From NCBI RefSeq assembly GCF_021155765.1, contig NC_060112.1:23896501-23960500 (forward strand): a stretch of DNA of 64,000 bases, written 5' to 3'. Position numbers and translations under genes: made by a program. This DNA is from Diprion similis (lineage: Eukaryota; Arthropoda; Insecta; Hymenoptera; Diprionidae). Shown one piece after another: positions 13,140 through 25,271 of the stretch. The notes beneath the pieces are model-generated. The model searched no databases, was not told where the DNA came from, and saw only the letters and a program-made list of their open reading frames with translations. Numbering within the stretch: position 1 is the first letter of the stretch; each line of letters begins with the position of its first letter.

Positions 13140-14972
13140 GAAAATTTCGAAGATTTTGAAAAGTGCTGCAATCAATTCTGTATGACACTATTCCGACGTA
13201 ATTTTGCGAGAGGAATCGATTAAGCGCAGTCCCAATACGCTCGGAGCGATAGCTGAAAAGTTACAGCCGAAAAACTAGAAATTTTTATCGTCATTTCTCT
13301 GCTGTTGGTCCAAGGCTCTTTTTCATGTGTTTTGTGAGTTCCTGGGGGTCGAATTACTCTAGAAATGGTCATACAAATCGATTCCGAGACGAGAAATTTT
13401 CAGCTCCAAAAATGACCAAACCGTCATTTCTCTGCTGTTGGTCCGAGGCTCTTTTTCATGTGTTTTCTGAGTTCCTGGGGGTCGAATTACTCTAGAAATG
13501 GTCATACAAACCGATTCCGAGACGAGAAATTTTCGGCTCCAAAAATGACCAAAGAAGTAAGGCTAACCCCTTTGGATTTTTGGCGAAAATTTCGACGATT
13601 TTGAAAAGTGCTGCAATCAATTCTGTATGGCATTATTCCGACGTAATTTTGCGAGAGGAATCGATCAAGCGCAGTCCCAATACGCTGGGAGCGATAGCTG
13701 AGAAGTTACAGCCGAAAAACTAGAAATTTTCATCGTCATTTCTCTGCTGTTGGTCTGAGGCTCTTTTTCTTGTGTTTTCCGAGTTCCTGGGGGTCGAATT
13801 ACTCTAGAAATGGTCATACAAACCGATTCCTAAACGAGAAATTTTCGGCTCCAAAAATGACCAAAGAAGTAAGGCTAACCCCTTTGGATTTTTGGCGAAA
13901 ATTTCGACGATTTTGAAAAGTGCTGCAATCAATTCTGTATGGCATTATTCCGACGTAATTTTGCGAGAGGAATCGATCAAGCGCAGTCCCAATACGCTGG
14001 GAGCGATAGCTGAGAAGTTACAGCCGAAAAACTAGAAATTTTCATCGTCATTTCTCTGCTGTTGGTCTGAGGCTCTTTTTCTTGTGTTTTCCGAGTTCCT
14101 GGGGGTCGAATTACTCTAGAAATGGTCATACAAACCGATTCCGAGACGAGAAATTTTCGGCTCCAAAAATGACCAAAAAAGTAAGGCTAACCCCTTTGGA
14201 TTTTTGGCGAAAATTTCGACGATTTTGAAAAGTGCTGCAATCAATTCTGTATGGCACTGTTCCGACGTAATTTTGCGAGAGGAATCGATTAAGCGCAGTC
14301 CCAATACGCTGGGAGCGATAGCTGAAAAGTTAGAGCCGAAAAACTAGAAATTTTCATCGTCATTTCTCTGCTGTTGGTCTGAGGCTCTTTTTCTTGTGTT
14401 TTCCGAGTTCCTGGGGGTCGAATTACTCTAGAAATGGTCATACAAACCGATTCCGAGACGAGAAATTTTCGGCTCCAAAAATGACCAAAAAAGTAAGGCT
14501 AACCCCTTTGGATTTTTGGCGAAAATTTCGACGATTTTGAAAAGTGCTGCAATCAATTCTGTATGGCATTGTTCCGACGTAATTTTGCGAGAGGAATCGA
14601 TTAAGCGCAGTCCCAATACGCTGGGAGCGATAGCTGAAAAGTTAGAGCCGAAAAACTAGAAATTTTCATCGTCATTTCTCTGCTGTTGGTCCGAGGCTCT
14701 TTTTCATGTGTTTTCTGAGTTCCTGGGGGTCGAAGTACTCTAGAAATGGTCATACAAACCGATTCCGAGACGAGAAATTTTCGGCTCCAAAAATGACCAA
14801 AAAAGGTGAGGCTAACCCCTTTGGATTTTTGGCGAAAATTTCGATGATTTTGAAAAGTGCTGCAATCAATTCTGTATGGCACTATTCCGACGTAATTTTT
14901 CGAGAGGAATCGATCAAGCGCAGTCCCAATACGCTGGGAGCGATAGCTGAAAAGTTACAGCCGAAAAACTAG
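13140..14972. repeat. rearranged partial third copy of the higher-order unit
   Basis: 13140-13800 matches 3512-4172 (offset 9,628), including the truncated junction at 13,421. The match then shifts: the block at 14428-14972 matches 4176-4720 at offset 10,252. The 624-bp difference is exactly two monomers, so two extra 312-bp units (about 13,860-14,427) sit inside this copy. The extra units look like local repeats of their neighbours. Confidence 0.8.
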
Positions 14973-17900
14973 AAATTTTCATCGTCATTTCTCTGCTGTT
15001 GGTCTGAGGCTCTTTTTCTTGTGTTTTCCGAGTTCCTGGGGGTCGAATTACTCTAGAAATGGTCGTACAAATCGATTCCGAGACGAGAAATTTTCGGCTC
15101 CAAAAATGACCAAAAAAGTAAGGCTAACCCCTTTGGATTTTTGGCGAAAATTTCGACGATTTTGAAAAGTGCTGCAATCAATCCTGTATGGCACTATTCC
15201 GACGTAATTTTGCGACAGGAATCGATTAAGCGCAGTCCCAATACGCTCGGAGCGATAGCTGAAAAGTTACAGCCGGAAAACTAGAAATTTTCATCGTCAT
15301 TTCTCTGCTGTTGGTCCGAGGCTCTTTTTCATGTGTTTTCTGAGTTCCTGGGGGTCGAATTACTCTAGAAATGGTCGTACAAATCGATTCCGAGACGAGA
15401 AATTTTCGACTCCAAAAATGACCAAAGAAGTAAGGCTAACCCCTTTGGATTTTTGGCGAAAATTTCGACGATTTTGAAAAGTGCTGCAATCAATCCTGTA
15501 TGGCACTATTCCGACGTAATTTTGCGAGAGGAATCGATCAAGCGCAGTCCCAATACGCTGGGAGCGATAGCTGAAAAGTTACAGCCGAAAAACTAGAAAT
15601 TTTCATCGTCATTTCTCTGCTGTTGGTCTGAGGCTCTTTTTCTTGTGTTTTCCGAGTTCCTGGGGGTCGAATTACTCTAGAAATGGTCATACAAACCGAT
15701 TTCGAGACGAGAAATTTTCGGCTCCAAAAATGACCAAAAAAGTAAGGCTAACCCCTTTGGATTTTTGGCGAAAATTTCGACGATTTTGAAAAGTGCTGCA
15801 ATCAATTCTGTATGGCACTATTCCGACGTAATTTTGCGAGAGGAATCGATCAAGCGCAGTCCCAATACGCTGGGAGCGATAGCTGAAAAGTTACAGCCGA
15901 AAAACTAGAAATTTTCATCGTCATTTCTCTGCTGTTGGTCTGAGGCTCTTTTTCTTGTGTTTTCCGAGTTCCTGGGGGTCGAATTACTCTAGAAATGGTC
16001 ATACAAACCGATTCCGAGACGAGAAATTTTCGGCTCCAAAAATGACCAAAAAAGTAAGGCTAACCCCTTTGGATTTTTGGCGAAAATTTCGACGATTTTG
16101 AAAAGTGCTGCAATCAATTCTGTATGGCACTGTTCCGACGTAATTTTGCGAGAGGAATCGATTAAGCGCAGTCCCAATACGCTGGGAGCGATAGCTGAAA
16201 AGTTAGAGCCGAAAAACTAGAAATTTTCATCGTCATTTCTCTGCTGTTGGTCTGAGGCTCTTTTTCTTGTGTTTTCCGAGTTCCTGGGGGTCGAATTACT
16301 CTAGAAATGGTCATACAAACCGATTCCGAGACGAGAAATTTTCGGCTCCAAAAATGACCAAAAAAGTAAGGCTAACCCCTTTGGATTTTTGGCGAAAATT
16401 TCGACGATTTTGAAAAGTGCTGCAATCAATCCTGTATGGCACTATTCCGACGTAATTTTGCGAGAGGAATCGATTAAGCGCAGTCCCAATACGCTCGGAG
16501 CGATAGCTGAAAAGTTACAGCCGAAAAACTAAAAATTTTCATCGTCATTTCTCTGCTGTTGGTCCGAGGCTCTTTTTCATTTGTTTTCTGAGTTCCAGGG
16601 GGTCGAATTACTCTAGAAATGGTCATACAAATCGATTCCGAGACGAGAAATTTTCGGCTCCAAAAATGACCAAAAAAGTAAGGCTAACCCTTTTGGATTT
16701 TTGGCGAAAATTTCGAAGATTCTGAAAAGTGCTGCAATCAATTCTGTATGACACTATTCCGACGTAATTTTGCGACAGGAATCGATTAAGCGCAGTCCCA
16801 ATACGCTCGGAGCGATAGCTGGAAAGTTAGAGCCGAAAAACTAGAAATTTTCATCGTCATTTCTCTGCTGTTGGTCCGAGGCTCTTTTTCATGTGTTTTC
16901 TGAGTTCCTGGGGGTCGAATTACTCTAGAAATGGTCATACAAACCGATTCCGAGACGAGAAATTTTCGGCTCCAAAAATGACCAAAAAAGTAAGGCTAAC
17001 CCCTTTGGATTTTTGGCGAAAATTTCGACGATTTTGAAAAGTGCTGCAATCAATCCTGTATGGCACTATTCTGACGTAATTTTGCGACAGGAATCGATTA
17101 AGCGCAGTCCCAATACGCTCGGAGCGATAGCTGAAAAGTTACAGCCGAAAAACTAGAAATTTTCATCGTCATTTCTCTGCTGTTGGTCTGAGGCTCTTTT
17201 TCTTGTGTTTTCTGAGTTCCTGGGGGTCGAATTACTCTAGAAATAGTCATACCAACCGATTCCGAGACGAGAAATTTTCGACTCCAAAAATGACCAAAGA
17301 AGTAAGGCTAACCCCTTTGGATTTTTGGCGAAAATTTCGACGATTTTGAAAAGTGCTGCAATCAATCCTGTATGGCACTATTCCGACGTAATTTTGCGAG
17401 AGGAATCGATCAAGCGCAGTCCCAATACGCTGGGAGCGATAGCTGAAAAGTTACAGCCGAAAAACTAGAAATTTTCATCGTCATTTCTCTGCTGTTGGTC
17501 TGAGGCTCTTTTTCTTGTGTTTTCCGAGTTCCTGGGGGTCGAATTACTCTAGAAATGGTCATACAAACCGATTTCGAGACGAGAAATTTTCGGCTCCAAA
17601 AATGACCAAAAAAGTAAGGCTAACCCCTTTGGATTTTTGGCGAAAATTTCGACGATTTTGAAAAGTGCTGCAATCAATTCTGTATGGCACTATTCCGACG
17701 TAATTTTGCGAGAGGAATCGATTAAGCGCAGTCCCAATACGCTGGGAGCGATAGCTGAAAAGTTAGAGCCGAAAAACTAGAAATTTTCATCGTCATTTCT
17801 CTGCTGTTGGTCCGAGGCTCTTTTTCATGTGTTTTCTGAGTTCCTGGGGGTCGAATTACTCTAGAAATGGTCATACAAACCGATTCCGAGACGAGAAATT

Positions 17901-20206
17901 TTCGGCTCCAAAAATGACCAAAAAAGTAAGACTAACCCCTTTGGATTTTTGGCGAAAATTTCGACGATTTTGAAAAGTGCTGCAATCAATCCTGTATGGC
18001 ACTATTCCGACGTAATTTTGCGAGAGGAATCGATTAAGCGCAGTCCCAATACGCTCGGAGCGATAGCTGAAAAGTTACAGCCGAAAAACTAAAAATTTTC
18101 ATCGTCATTTCTCTGCTGTTGGTCCGAGGCTCTTTTTCATTTGTTTTCTGAGTTCCAGGGGGTCGAATTACTCTAGAAATGGTCATACAAATCGATTCCG
18201 AGACGAGAAATTTTCGGCTCCAAAAATGACCAAAAAAGTAAGGCTAACCCTTTTGGATTTTTGGCGAAAATTTCGAAGATTCTGAAAAGTGCTGCAATCA
18301 ATTCTGTATGACACTATTCCGACGTAATTTTGCGAGAGGAATCGATTAAGCGCAGTCCCAATACGCTCGGAGCGATAGCTGAAAAGTTACAGCCGAAAAA
18401 CTAGAAATTTTCATCGTCATTTCTCTGCTGTTGGTCTGAGGCTCTTTTTCTTGTGTTTCTGAGTTCCTGGGGGTCGAATTACTCTAGAAATAGTCATACC
18501 AACCGATTCCGAGACGAGAAATTTTCGACTCCAAAAATGACCAAAGAAGTAAGGCTAACCCCTTTGGATTTTTGGCGAAAATTTCGACGATTTTGAAAAG
18601 TGCTGCAATCAATTCTGTATGGCACTGTTCCGACGTAATTTTGCGAGAGGAATCGATTAAGCGCAGTCCCAATACGCTGGGAGCGATAGCTGAAAAGTTA
18701 GAGCCGAAAAACTAGAAATTTTCATCGTCATTTCTCTGCTGTTGGTCCGAGGCTCTTTTTCATGTGTTTTCTGAGTTCCTGGGGGTCGAATTACTCTAGA
18801 AATGGTCATACAAACCGATTCCGAGACGAGAAATTTTCGGCTCCAATAATGACCAAAAAAGTAAGGCTAACCCCTTTGGATTTTTGGCGAAAATTTCGAC
18901 GATTTTGAAAAGTGCTGCAATCAATCCTGTATGGCACTATTCCGACGTAATTTTGCGACAGGAATCGATTAAGCGCAGTCTCAATACGCTCGGAGCGATA
19001 GCTGAAAAGTTACAGCCGAAAAACTAGAAATTTTCATCGTCATTCCTCTGCTGTTGGTCTGAGGCTCTTTTTCTTGTGTTTTCTGAGTTCCTGGGGGTCG
19101 AATTACTCTAGAAATGGTCATACAAACCGATTCCGAGACGTGAAATTTTCGGCTCCAAAAATGACCAAAGAAGTAAGGCTAACCCCTTTGGATTTTTGGC
19201 GAAAATTTCGACGATTTTGAAAAGTGCTGCAATCAATCCTGTATGGCACTATTCCGACGTAATTTTGCGAGAGGAATCGATCAAGCGCAGTCCCAATACG
19301 CTGGGAGCGATAGCTGAAAAGTTACAGCCGAAAAACTAGAAATTTTCATCGTCATTTCTCTGCTGTTGGTCTGAGGCTCTTTTTCTTGTGTTTTCCGAGT
19401 TCCTGGGGGTCGAATTACTCTAGAAATGGTCGTACAAATCGATTCCGAGACGAGAAATTTTCGGCTCCAAAAATGACCAAAAAAGTAAGGCTAACCCCTT
19501 TGGATTTTTGGCGAAAATTTCGACGATTTTGAAAAGTGCTGCAATCAATCCTGTATGGCACTATTCCGACGTAATTTTGCGACAGGAATCGATTAAGCGC
19601 AGTCCCAATACGCTGGGAGCGATAGCTGAAAAGTTAGAGCCGAAAAACTAGAAATTTTCATCGTCATTTCTCTGCTGTTGGTCTGAGGCTCTTTTTCTTG
19701 TGTTTTCCGAGTTCCTGGGGGTCGAATTACTCTAGAAATGGTCATACAAACCGATTTCGAGACGAGAAATTTTCGGCTCCAAAAATGACCAAAAAAGTAA
19801 GGCTAACCCCTTTGGATTTTTCGCGAAAATTTCGATGATTTTGAAAAGTGCTGCAATCAATTCTGTATGGCACTATTCCGACGTAATTTTGCGAGAGGAA
19901 TCGATTAAGCGCAGTCCCAATACGCTCGGAGCGATAGCTGAAAAGTTACAGCCGAAAAACTAGAAATTTTCATCGTCATTTCTCTGCTGTTGGTCCGAGG
20001 CTCGTTTTCATGTGTTTTCTGAGTTCCTGGGGGTCGAATTACTCTAGAAATGGTCATACAAACCGATTCCGAGACGAGAAATTTTCGGCTCCAAAAATGA
20101 CCAAAAAAGTGAGGCTAACCCCTTTGGATTTTTGGCGAAAATTTCGACGATTTTGAAAAGTGCTGCAATCAATTCTGTATGGCACTATTCCGACGTAATT
20201 TTGCGA

Positions 20207-20445
20207 GAGGAACCCATTAGGCGCAGTCCCAATACGCTGCGAGCGACAGCTGAAAAGTTACAGCCGGAAAACTGATGATTTTCATTGTCATTTCTTTGCT
20301 GTTCGTCCTACGCTCTTTTTCATGTGTTTTCTGAATTCCTGAGGGTCCAATTAGTCTAGGAAGGGTCATACAAATCGATCCCGAGACAAAAAAATTTTCG
20401 ACAAAAAAAAAGTAAGGCTACCCCCTTCGGTTTTTTGGTGAAATC
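20207..20445. repeat. degenerate edge monomer of the satellite
   Basis: The last monomer is recognisable but has many more substitutions and small indels than internal copies, for example an A-rich expansion near 20,388-20,410, and all similarity ends at about 20,445. Decay at an array edge is expected when unequal exchange and conversion homogenise only internal copies. Confidence 0.9.
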
Positions 20446-23400
20446 TTTTTACTATTCTGGTGGAATGGTTCACATTGCCGATTATTCATAATAATTTATA
20501 AATTGCGCCAACCAAACACTGAACACTCACATCAGTAAACTATCAACTTTCGTCGTTAAATACGGAATTGCCTCGAAGACGAAAACTTCAATCGGTATCG
20601 GGGGTCATGATAATATCCGTCACTACATTATGCGTCTGGGTACACGGATGGTAATATTAGTTCTTGTCGTCTTTACGTACCGATCATTTACCGACTTGAG
20701 TTGTGCAACGCAGAGGGCGCTGCCTGCCGTGAATTTATCTCGTCTATTTTCGGTTACCGAAAGGCCACGATCACGGCTTGTATATGAATTGCAGAGTTAG
20801 GTTAGGTTTGGTCAACTACCATTGGCCGAATTCAAATAGGGATTAAAAAGCTGCAGAAATTCAATTGTATGGATAAAATGCCTAATTTTTATTTGTTAAT
20901 TTTCAAAATCCAAAATTGGCTCGGGCTTGGCGAAATTTCAGGAGCAGCGAATAGTAATTGTTCATTTTTTTTCGCAATTGAATTTTGTCATCGTGCACTA
21001 CACTGTGCACTATAAATTTGAAATTCGTGCCACGAATAAAAGACATCGTCATAATACCGTATCTGTAGTTTTATTCCTTTATTCAATAGCCATATCCAAT
21101 TGGCTAATGTTATAATAATAATAATAATATTATATAAATTTTATAAACAGGTACAAAATCTACTAGTCTACATTTTATTACAGAAGTTTATCTAAGCAAT
21201 ACGTGCTCCATTATTTTCATCATTTCACGTACGAATCTGCACATTATACGTACGAACATATGTATTATACATAATATGAGTTATGTATGGCATAGTTCCG
21301 TATTCTGCAGCTAACATTTTACATAGGTAAAAATGAATGTCTAGCACTTTACAGTATAATCGTAAACTGACTGATCTATGCTACATTGATTTGGAAAATT
21401 CCGGATTAAAGGAAATTCATTTTCAAGCAGTCAATTCTTTTCAATTCGTTCCAATCCGGAGTTTTTCAAATGTCGAACTTATTAATAAAACTCAGTTTAC
21501 TGTGATAACTTACAATTATTTCGTTCTTGGTAGAGTGAAATTTATCATTCATTAACGATTGATGGAATAGGAAAATTTTTTAATTATTTTCTTCTCATGA
21601 ATAATGGGAAAATAAGTCTTAGCATTCTGCAGCTCGTCTGCAAAACAGCCTTCTGAAGAGTGATTTACAATTCTCGATAAAACATAACAGTTCCAAGAAA
21701 TGGAATAGAAATAAAAAAAATCTCAAAAAACACAATAAGAATCATTGTGTTTTGTACAATGCACAGAATGTGAATGATCTTTTTCAATTGCTAATTTTCG
21801 AGACATTTACTCAATGTTGCCTCATCTACTACGATTTTTGTTACTCCTATCAAGAAGATTAGGCATGTTGAAATTTTCCAACTTTTCAAAAATTCTAATC
21901 AATCCATTGCAGGCCAATTCTGGGCTGTAATATATATTCAAGTCGCTTCTTTGCTTCAGATTTGAGGAATAATATTATAGCAATGGAAATATATGTTGTT
22001 TATGAAAATAAAAGTATACAAGTAGCAAAGCGAAGAATAACAAGTGGGTCGCGGTTTACTTTAAAAGTAAATGAAAAAATGAATGTATGTGTATAAATTA
22101 AAAGCTACACGTGTTTTATTCTAAAAAAATTATTTACATCAATACAAACACTGGCTATACAAAATCTATTCCGTGTTAAATAGATCCAGATCATACTTAT
22201 GAGAGTAAACTTAAAAAAAAGAACTTATGCGATAAATCTGTAACTTAGAAACAGTTCTGTGTGGTTGGTCCCATTTTAATGCTAATTTATTTGCTGAGAC
22301 TTTGTACACCATAAAATTAAACTCTGTATTTCTCACAAGAAAAATCATCAGGATGTCATTATTTGTGCAGTACTCCTGAAATAATAATTGTTCTAAATAC
22401 GACCTTTTGGAGTTGTAAGTTAACAAGTCACAGCTCCAGAATGTCTAAATAGTAAGAAAACATTTCTAAATTAAAAGCAGAAACATAAATTGTTGTCAGG
22501 TAAAATTAGAGAACATTTACTGCATCGGTTTTGAACATTAATTGTCATTGTCGTAAATGAGATCACGTTTCAAAAGTTATAGTGAGGGATTAATTACGAT
22601 TTCTATCTGCACTGCAGGATCATAGAATGAAATTACATTATCGTCACCATCATTGACTGGGCGAAGCAAATTGTTCTGTGATAAATGATTCCGCTAAAAT
22701 CAGCCACAAAATAGTTAAATGCAAGTCAAAGTTCAACTGAAGTTTGTTAACGTGCATTCAACCATTGTAAACCAGAGCTAAAAAATAGTTGGAATCTTCC
22801 ACGTCCTTAGAAATTTCGTAGCATCACGCATGCACTTGATATATTTTTCATAACGTAATGAACGCATCCTCTGATATTACGAACCTTGATTAATTATCTA
22901 GAGTTTAGATCTTTACCATCTTTTGGTTACCAGGTATATACAGTTTTACACAATCTTATTATTAGTAATACATTTGTAGCACTCTCTTTTGTAGTTGCTT
23001 GACGAACAGTGACTCCGACTGAACCAAATGCAACGTTTGAAAATCATTTTCTAGGGTTTAATTTGTAAATTTGTACTAAGGGGTGTGTTTAGTTTGACTA
23101 TTCTCCATTTTCACGCATAAAATTTTAGTTCAATTTCATTACCACGGATTTTGCAGTTTGTAATTGCTTTTCATCACAGGCCTGGGAATATATAAAATTT
23201 ATCGGAAATATTAAACCCAAATAACGGTATCTACTTCCGAAACGTTGCAAGTGGTTTTACAAACTCTTACCAAAGTCAACTGTATTTATCATACTAAAAT
23301 GTTAAGTAGTATCGTAGGTCTAGACTAATAATAATTAATTGATCTTTTTTCGGTATCATAATTTCTAAATTATTTAACATACCACTGGCCTAAAACTGGA

Positions 23401-25265
23401 TGATCTATTCTGAAATTAGACAATGAACTTTCAAATTAACTTTCAAATTACGACAAGCAAAAGAAAGAAATGGAATTTGATACTTATATACTTTTAACTT
23501 TACATCAGGATTAGTGGACATATATAATCATTCTCGACTTGCTATGCTACAAAACTTTACAATTCAAATTTTCCCCTATAGCTGTCACTTTGTACTCTAC
23601 ATATAATAAGCCAAGTCGCACTATATATCTGGTTATCTCTTATGGGTTGAAAAAAAAAAGTTAAAATCATTTACACTTCTTACTTAGTCCAGCAACGTAT
23701 AAAAAATGTATAATACATCAGTCTGGCCAACGTACTTGACCAAATACTTATTGATCTACGATTTTTTTTTCACTTTTGAATAATTTTGCTTAATCTATAT
23801 TCGTGTTTCATTTAGCCAATTCTATACAGTTGTTCAATGCGAACGAGGAGAATAATTAGTTAGAATTGAAAGTACCAACTCTCGAAAAATATCGACCGTA
23901 AAGATAAGTTGTGTAATGAGAAAAACTTATGCGAGAATTTCGAGAAAAGTTGTACTTTTACACCAGTATGATTTAAGTATTCTTTCACAGACTCTTAGAA
24001 GGTAAGCGTTATCGAAAGACAAGATTAGTAACAAACCTATACACATATTACAAACTGTTCTGTGAGAGACATGAGACACCTGAATTCGTCTATGAATTCG
24101 CGTTCAAAATGGATTTGGATCGGATTTAGGATGTCGAAGAGTGACAAGACTGGTAGTAAAACGTGCCTCATATTTTAGTATTATTTTCAGCTTCACTAGA
24201 TATGGTAAGCATCCGATATACCATGTTAGAATAAAAAAATTATACACTAAATCTTAAGATTGCTGCCGATGAGAAATTTTTTTTTTTCAAGTTAAATGAA
24301 CCAAACTGATTCGAAAAATAGTATCAAATCTGGATTCATAAGCTCTATTTATGGAAATATATTATTAAATACACTATTTGTGCGAATAGGGAATCCTTAA
24401 ACACTGCAAAATTTTAATCCGCACTGAATTGACTGTATTAGCACTAAATCAATTTTCTTTTTTGTTTCTTCTTAAGTCGTATGTAGTAGATATACTTGCT
24501 CATCATCGGATGTTACGAAACGTTATCATGTAATCAAAATCTGTAACTGTTTGTACTTCATATTTCTCACACAGTTAGATGCATAATTATGGAAAGTCGT
24601 GCAATGTCAAAAGTCAGACTTGATTTGCATGCTTTCAATATTGCGGTAGTTCAGCTGTTGTCATTTTTTATACAAATATCCCTGTTCCATTTATTATCGT
24701 AGGAAAAAAAATTATGTAATTAATAAATCCGAACTACATAATCGTTGATTTTATCGGATAAGGTCACGAGCTTGACAAATTAAAAAATTTCTAAATACTC
24801 CAATTTCTACCCATTACAATTGTTTCGCGCTTAATGAAAACTTTGTATTGCTACAAATGTGTTAAAACAAAATATCAGATGAAAAATGATATCTGAATAA
24901 GTTTAAAATACTGCGAACTGTTTTGGTTGTATGTCTTCGATGTTTGAGTTATATTATTATTGTATTAGTCATTTTAAATAAAAGTGAAATACGTAAAAAT
25001 GGTATTTAGGTACAGTAAGTAACGAAGGGGTAATTAATATTGCATTAACGTCACTGAACTTCCGGAATACGACTGAGAGCAGAAAGTCAAGAGTTGTAAG
25101 AAAAAAGAAAATGAATAGCAACTGGTAAATTAGAATAACGTGGACAGCTTAAATCGACATTTCATAATAGAATTCAACTACCAATGTGAACGGAGGTAGA
25201 AAAAAAATGGATGCATTTTTTACAGTGAACATGTATGAATTTTTTTCGTAAAATTCATCCTAACG
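20446..25265. other. AT-rich intergenic DNA, no gene seen
   Basis: The first 300 bases (20,530-20,830) are less AT-rich and hold a CTCF-like motif and a short ttaggttagg stretch near 20,804. The remainder is AT-rich, with short poly-A/T runs and one perfect 10-bp stem with a 7-nt loop at 21727-21753. Open frames here are short, lack splice partners and show no recognisable family. Part of the right end may be jumu 3' UTR if the poly(A) signal at the stop codon is not used. Confidence 0.6.
20712..20722 (+). promoter_or_regulatory. CTCF-like motif at satellite border
   Basis: The bases agagggcgctg match the core of the insect/vertebrate CTCF consensus (AGRKGGCGC type). The motif lies about 270 bp outside the last recognisable satellite monomer, in a local stretch richer in GC than its surroundings. 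An 11-bp match can arise by chance, so binding is inference. Confidence 0.35.
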
Positions 25266-25271
25266 TTTATT
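25266..25271 (-). promoter_or_regulatory. AATAAA poly(A) signal overlapping the jumu stop codon
   Basis: On the minus strand the last Glu codon and TAA stop sit inside g-AATAAA-c, so a canonical poly(A) hexamer overlaps the stop. If used, the 3' UTR would be only about 20-30 nt. A longer UTR using a downstream signal is equally possible. Confidence 0.4.

Larger units (their letters stand above)
1..20206. repeat. 312-bp tandem satellite array
   Basis: Head-to-tail copies of a 312-bp monomer fill this stretch; the same start phase recurs at positions 1, 313, 625 and onward. Base 1 lies inside the array, so it continues beyond the window. I estimate about 63 full monomers plus four copies of a truncated 134-bp monomer. 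Monomers differ by scattered substitutions and single-base indels, for example an extra g near 4,554, 9,057 and 14,806 and a missing t near 11,771 and 18,457. Short open frames of 60-93 codons recur on both strands at the same phase. They follow from the monomer sequence and are not genes. No transposase, reverse transcriptase or terminal repeat is visible. Whether this is centromeric, pericentromeric or subtelomeric cannot be told from sequence alone. Confidence 0.98.

Noticed and set aside
1..20206. CRISPR array or virus-like tandem repeat
   Set aside because: A 312-bp contiguous monomer without spacers in an intron-bearing eukaryotic genome is a satellite.
20804..20818. ttaggttagg, resembling the insect telomere repeat TTAGG
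   Set aside because: Only two to three units in unique sequence; too short to be telomeric and common in insect genomes.
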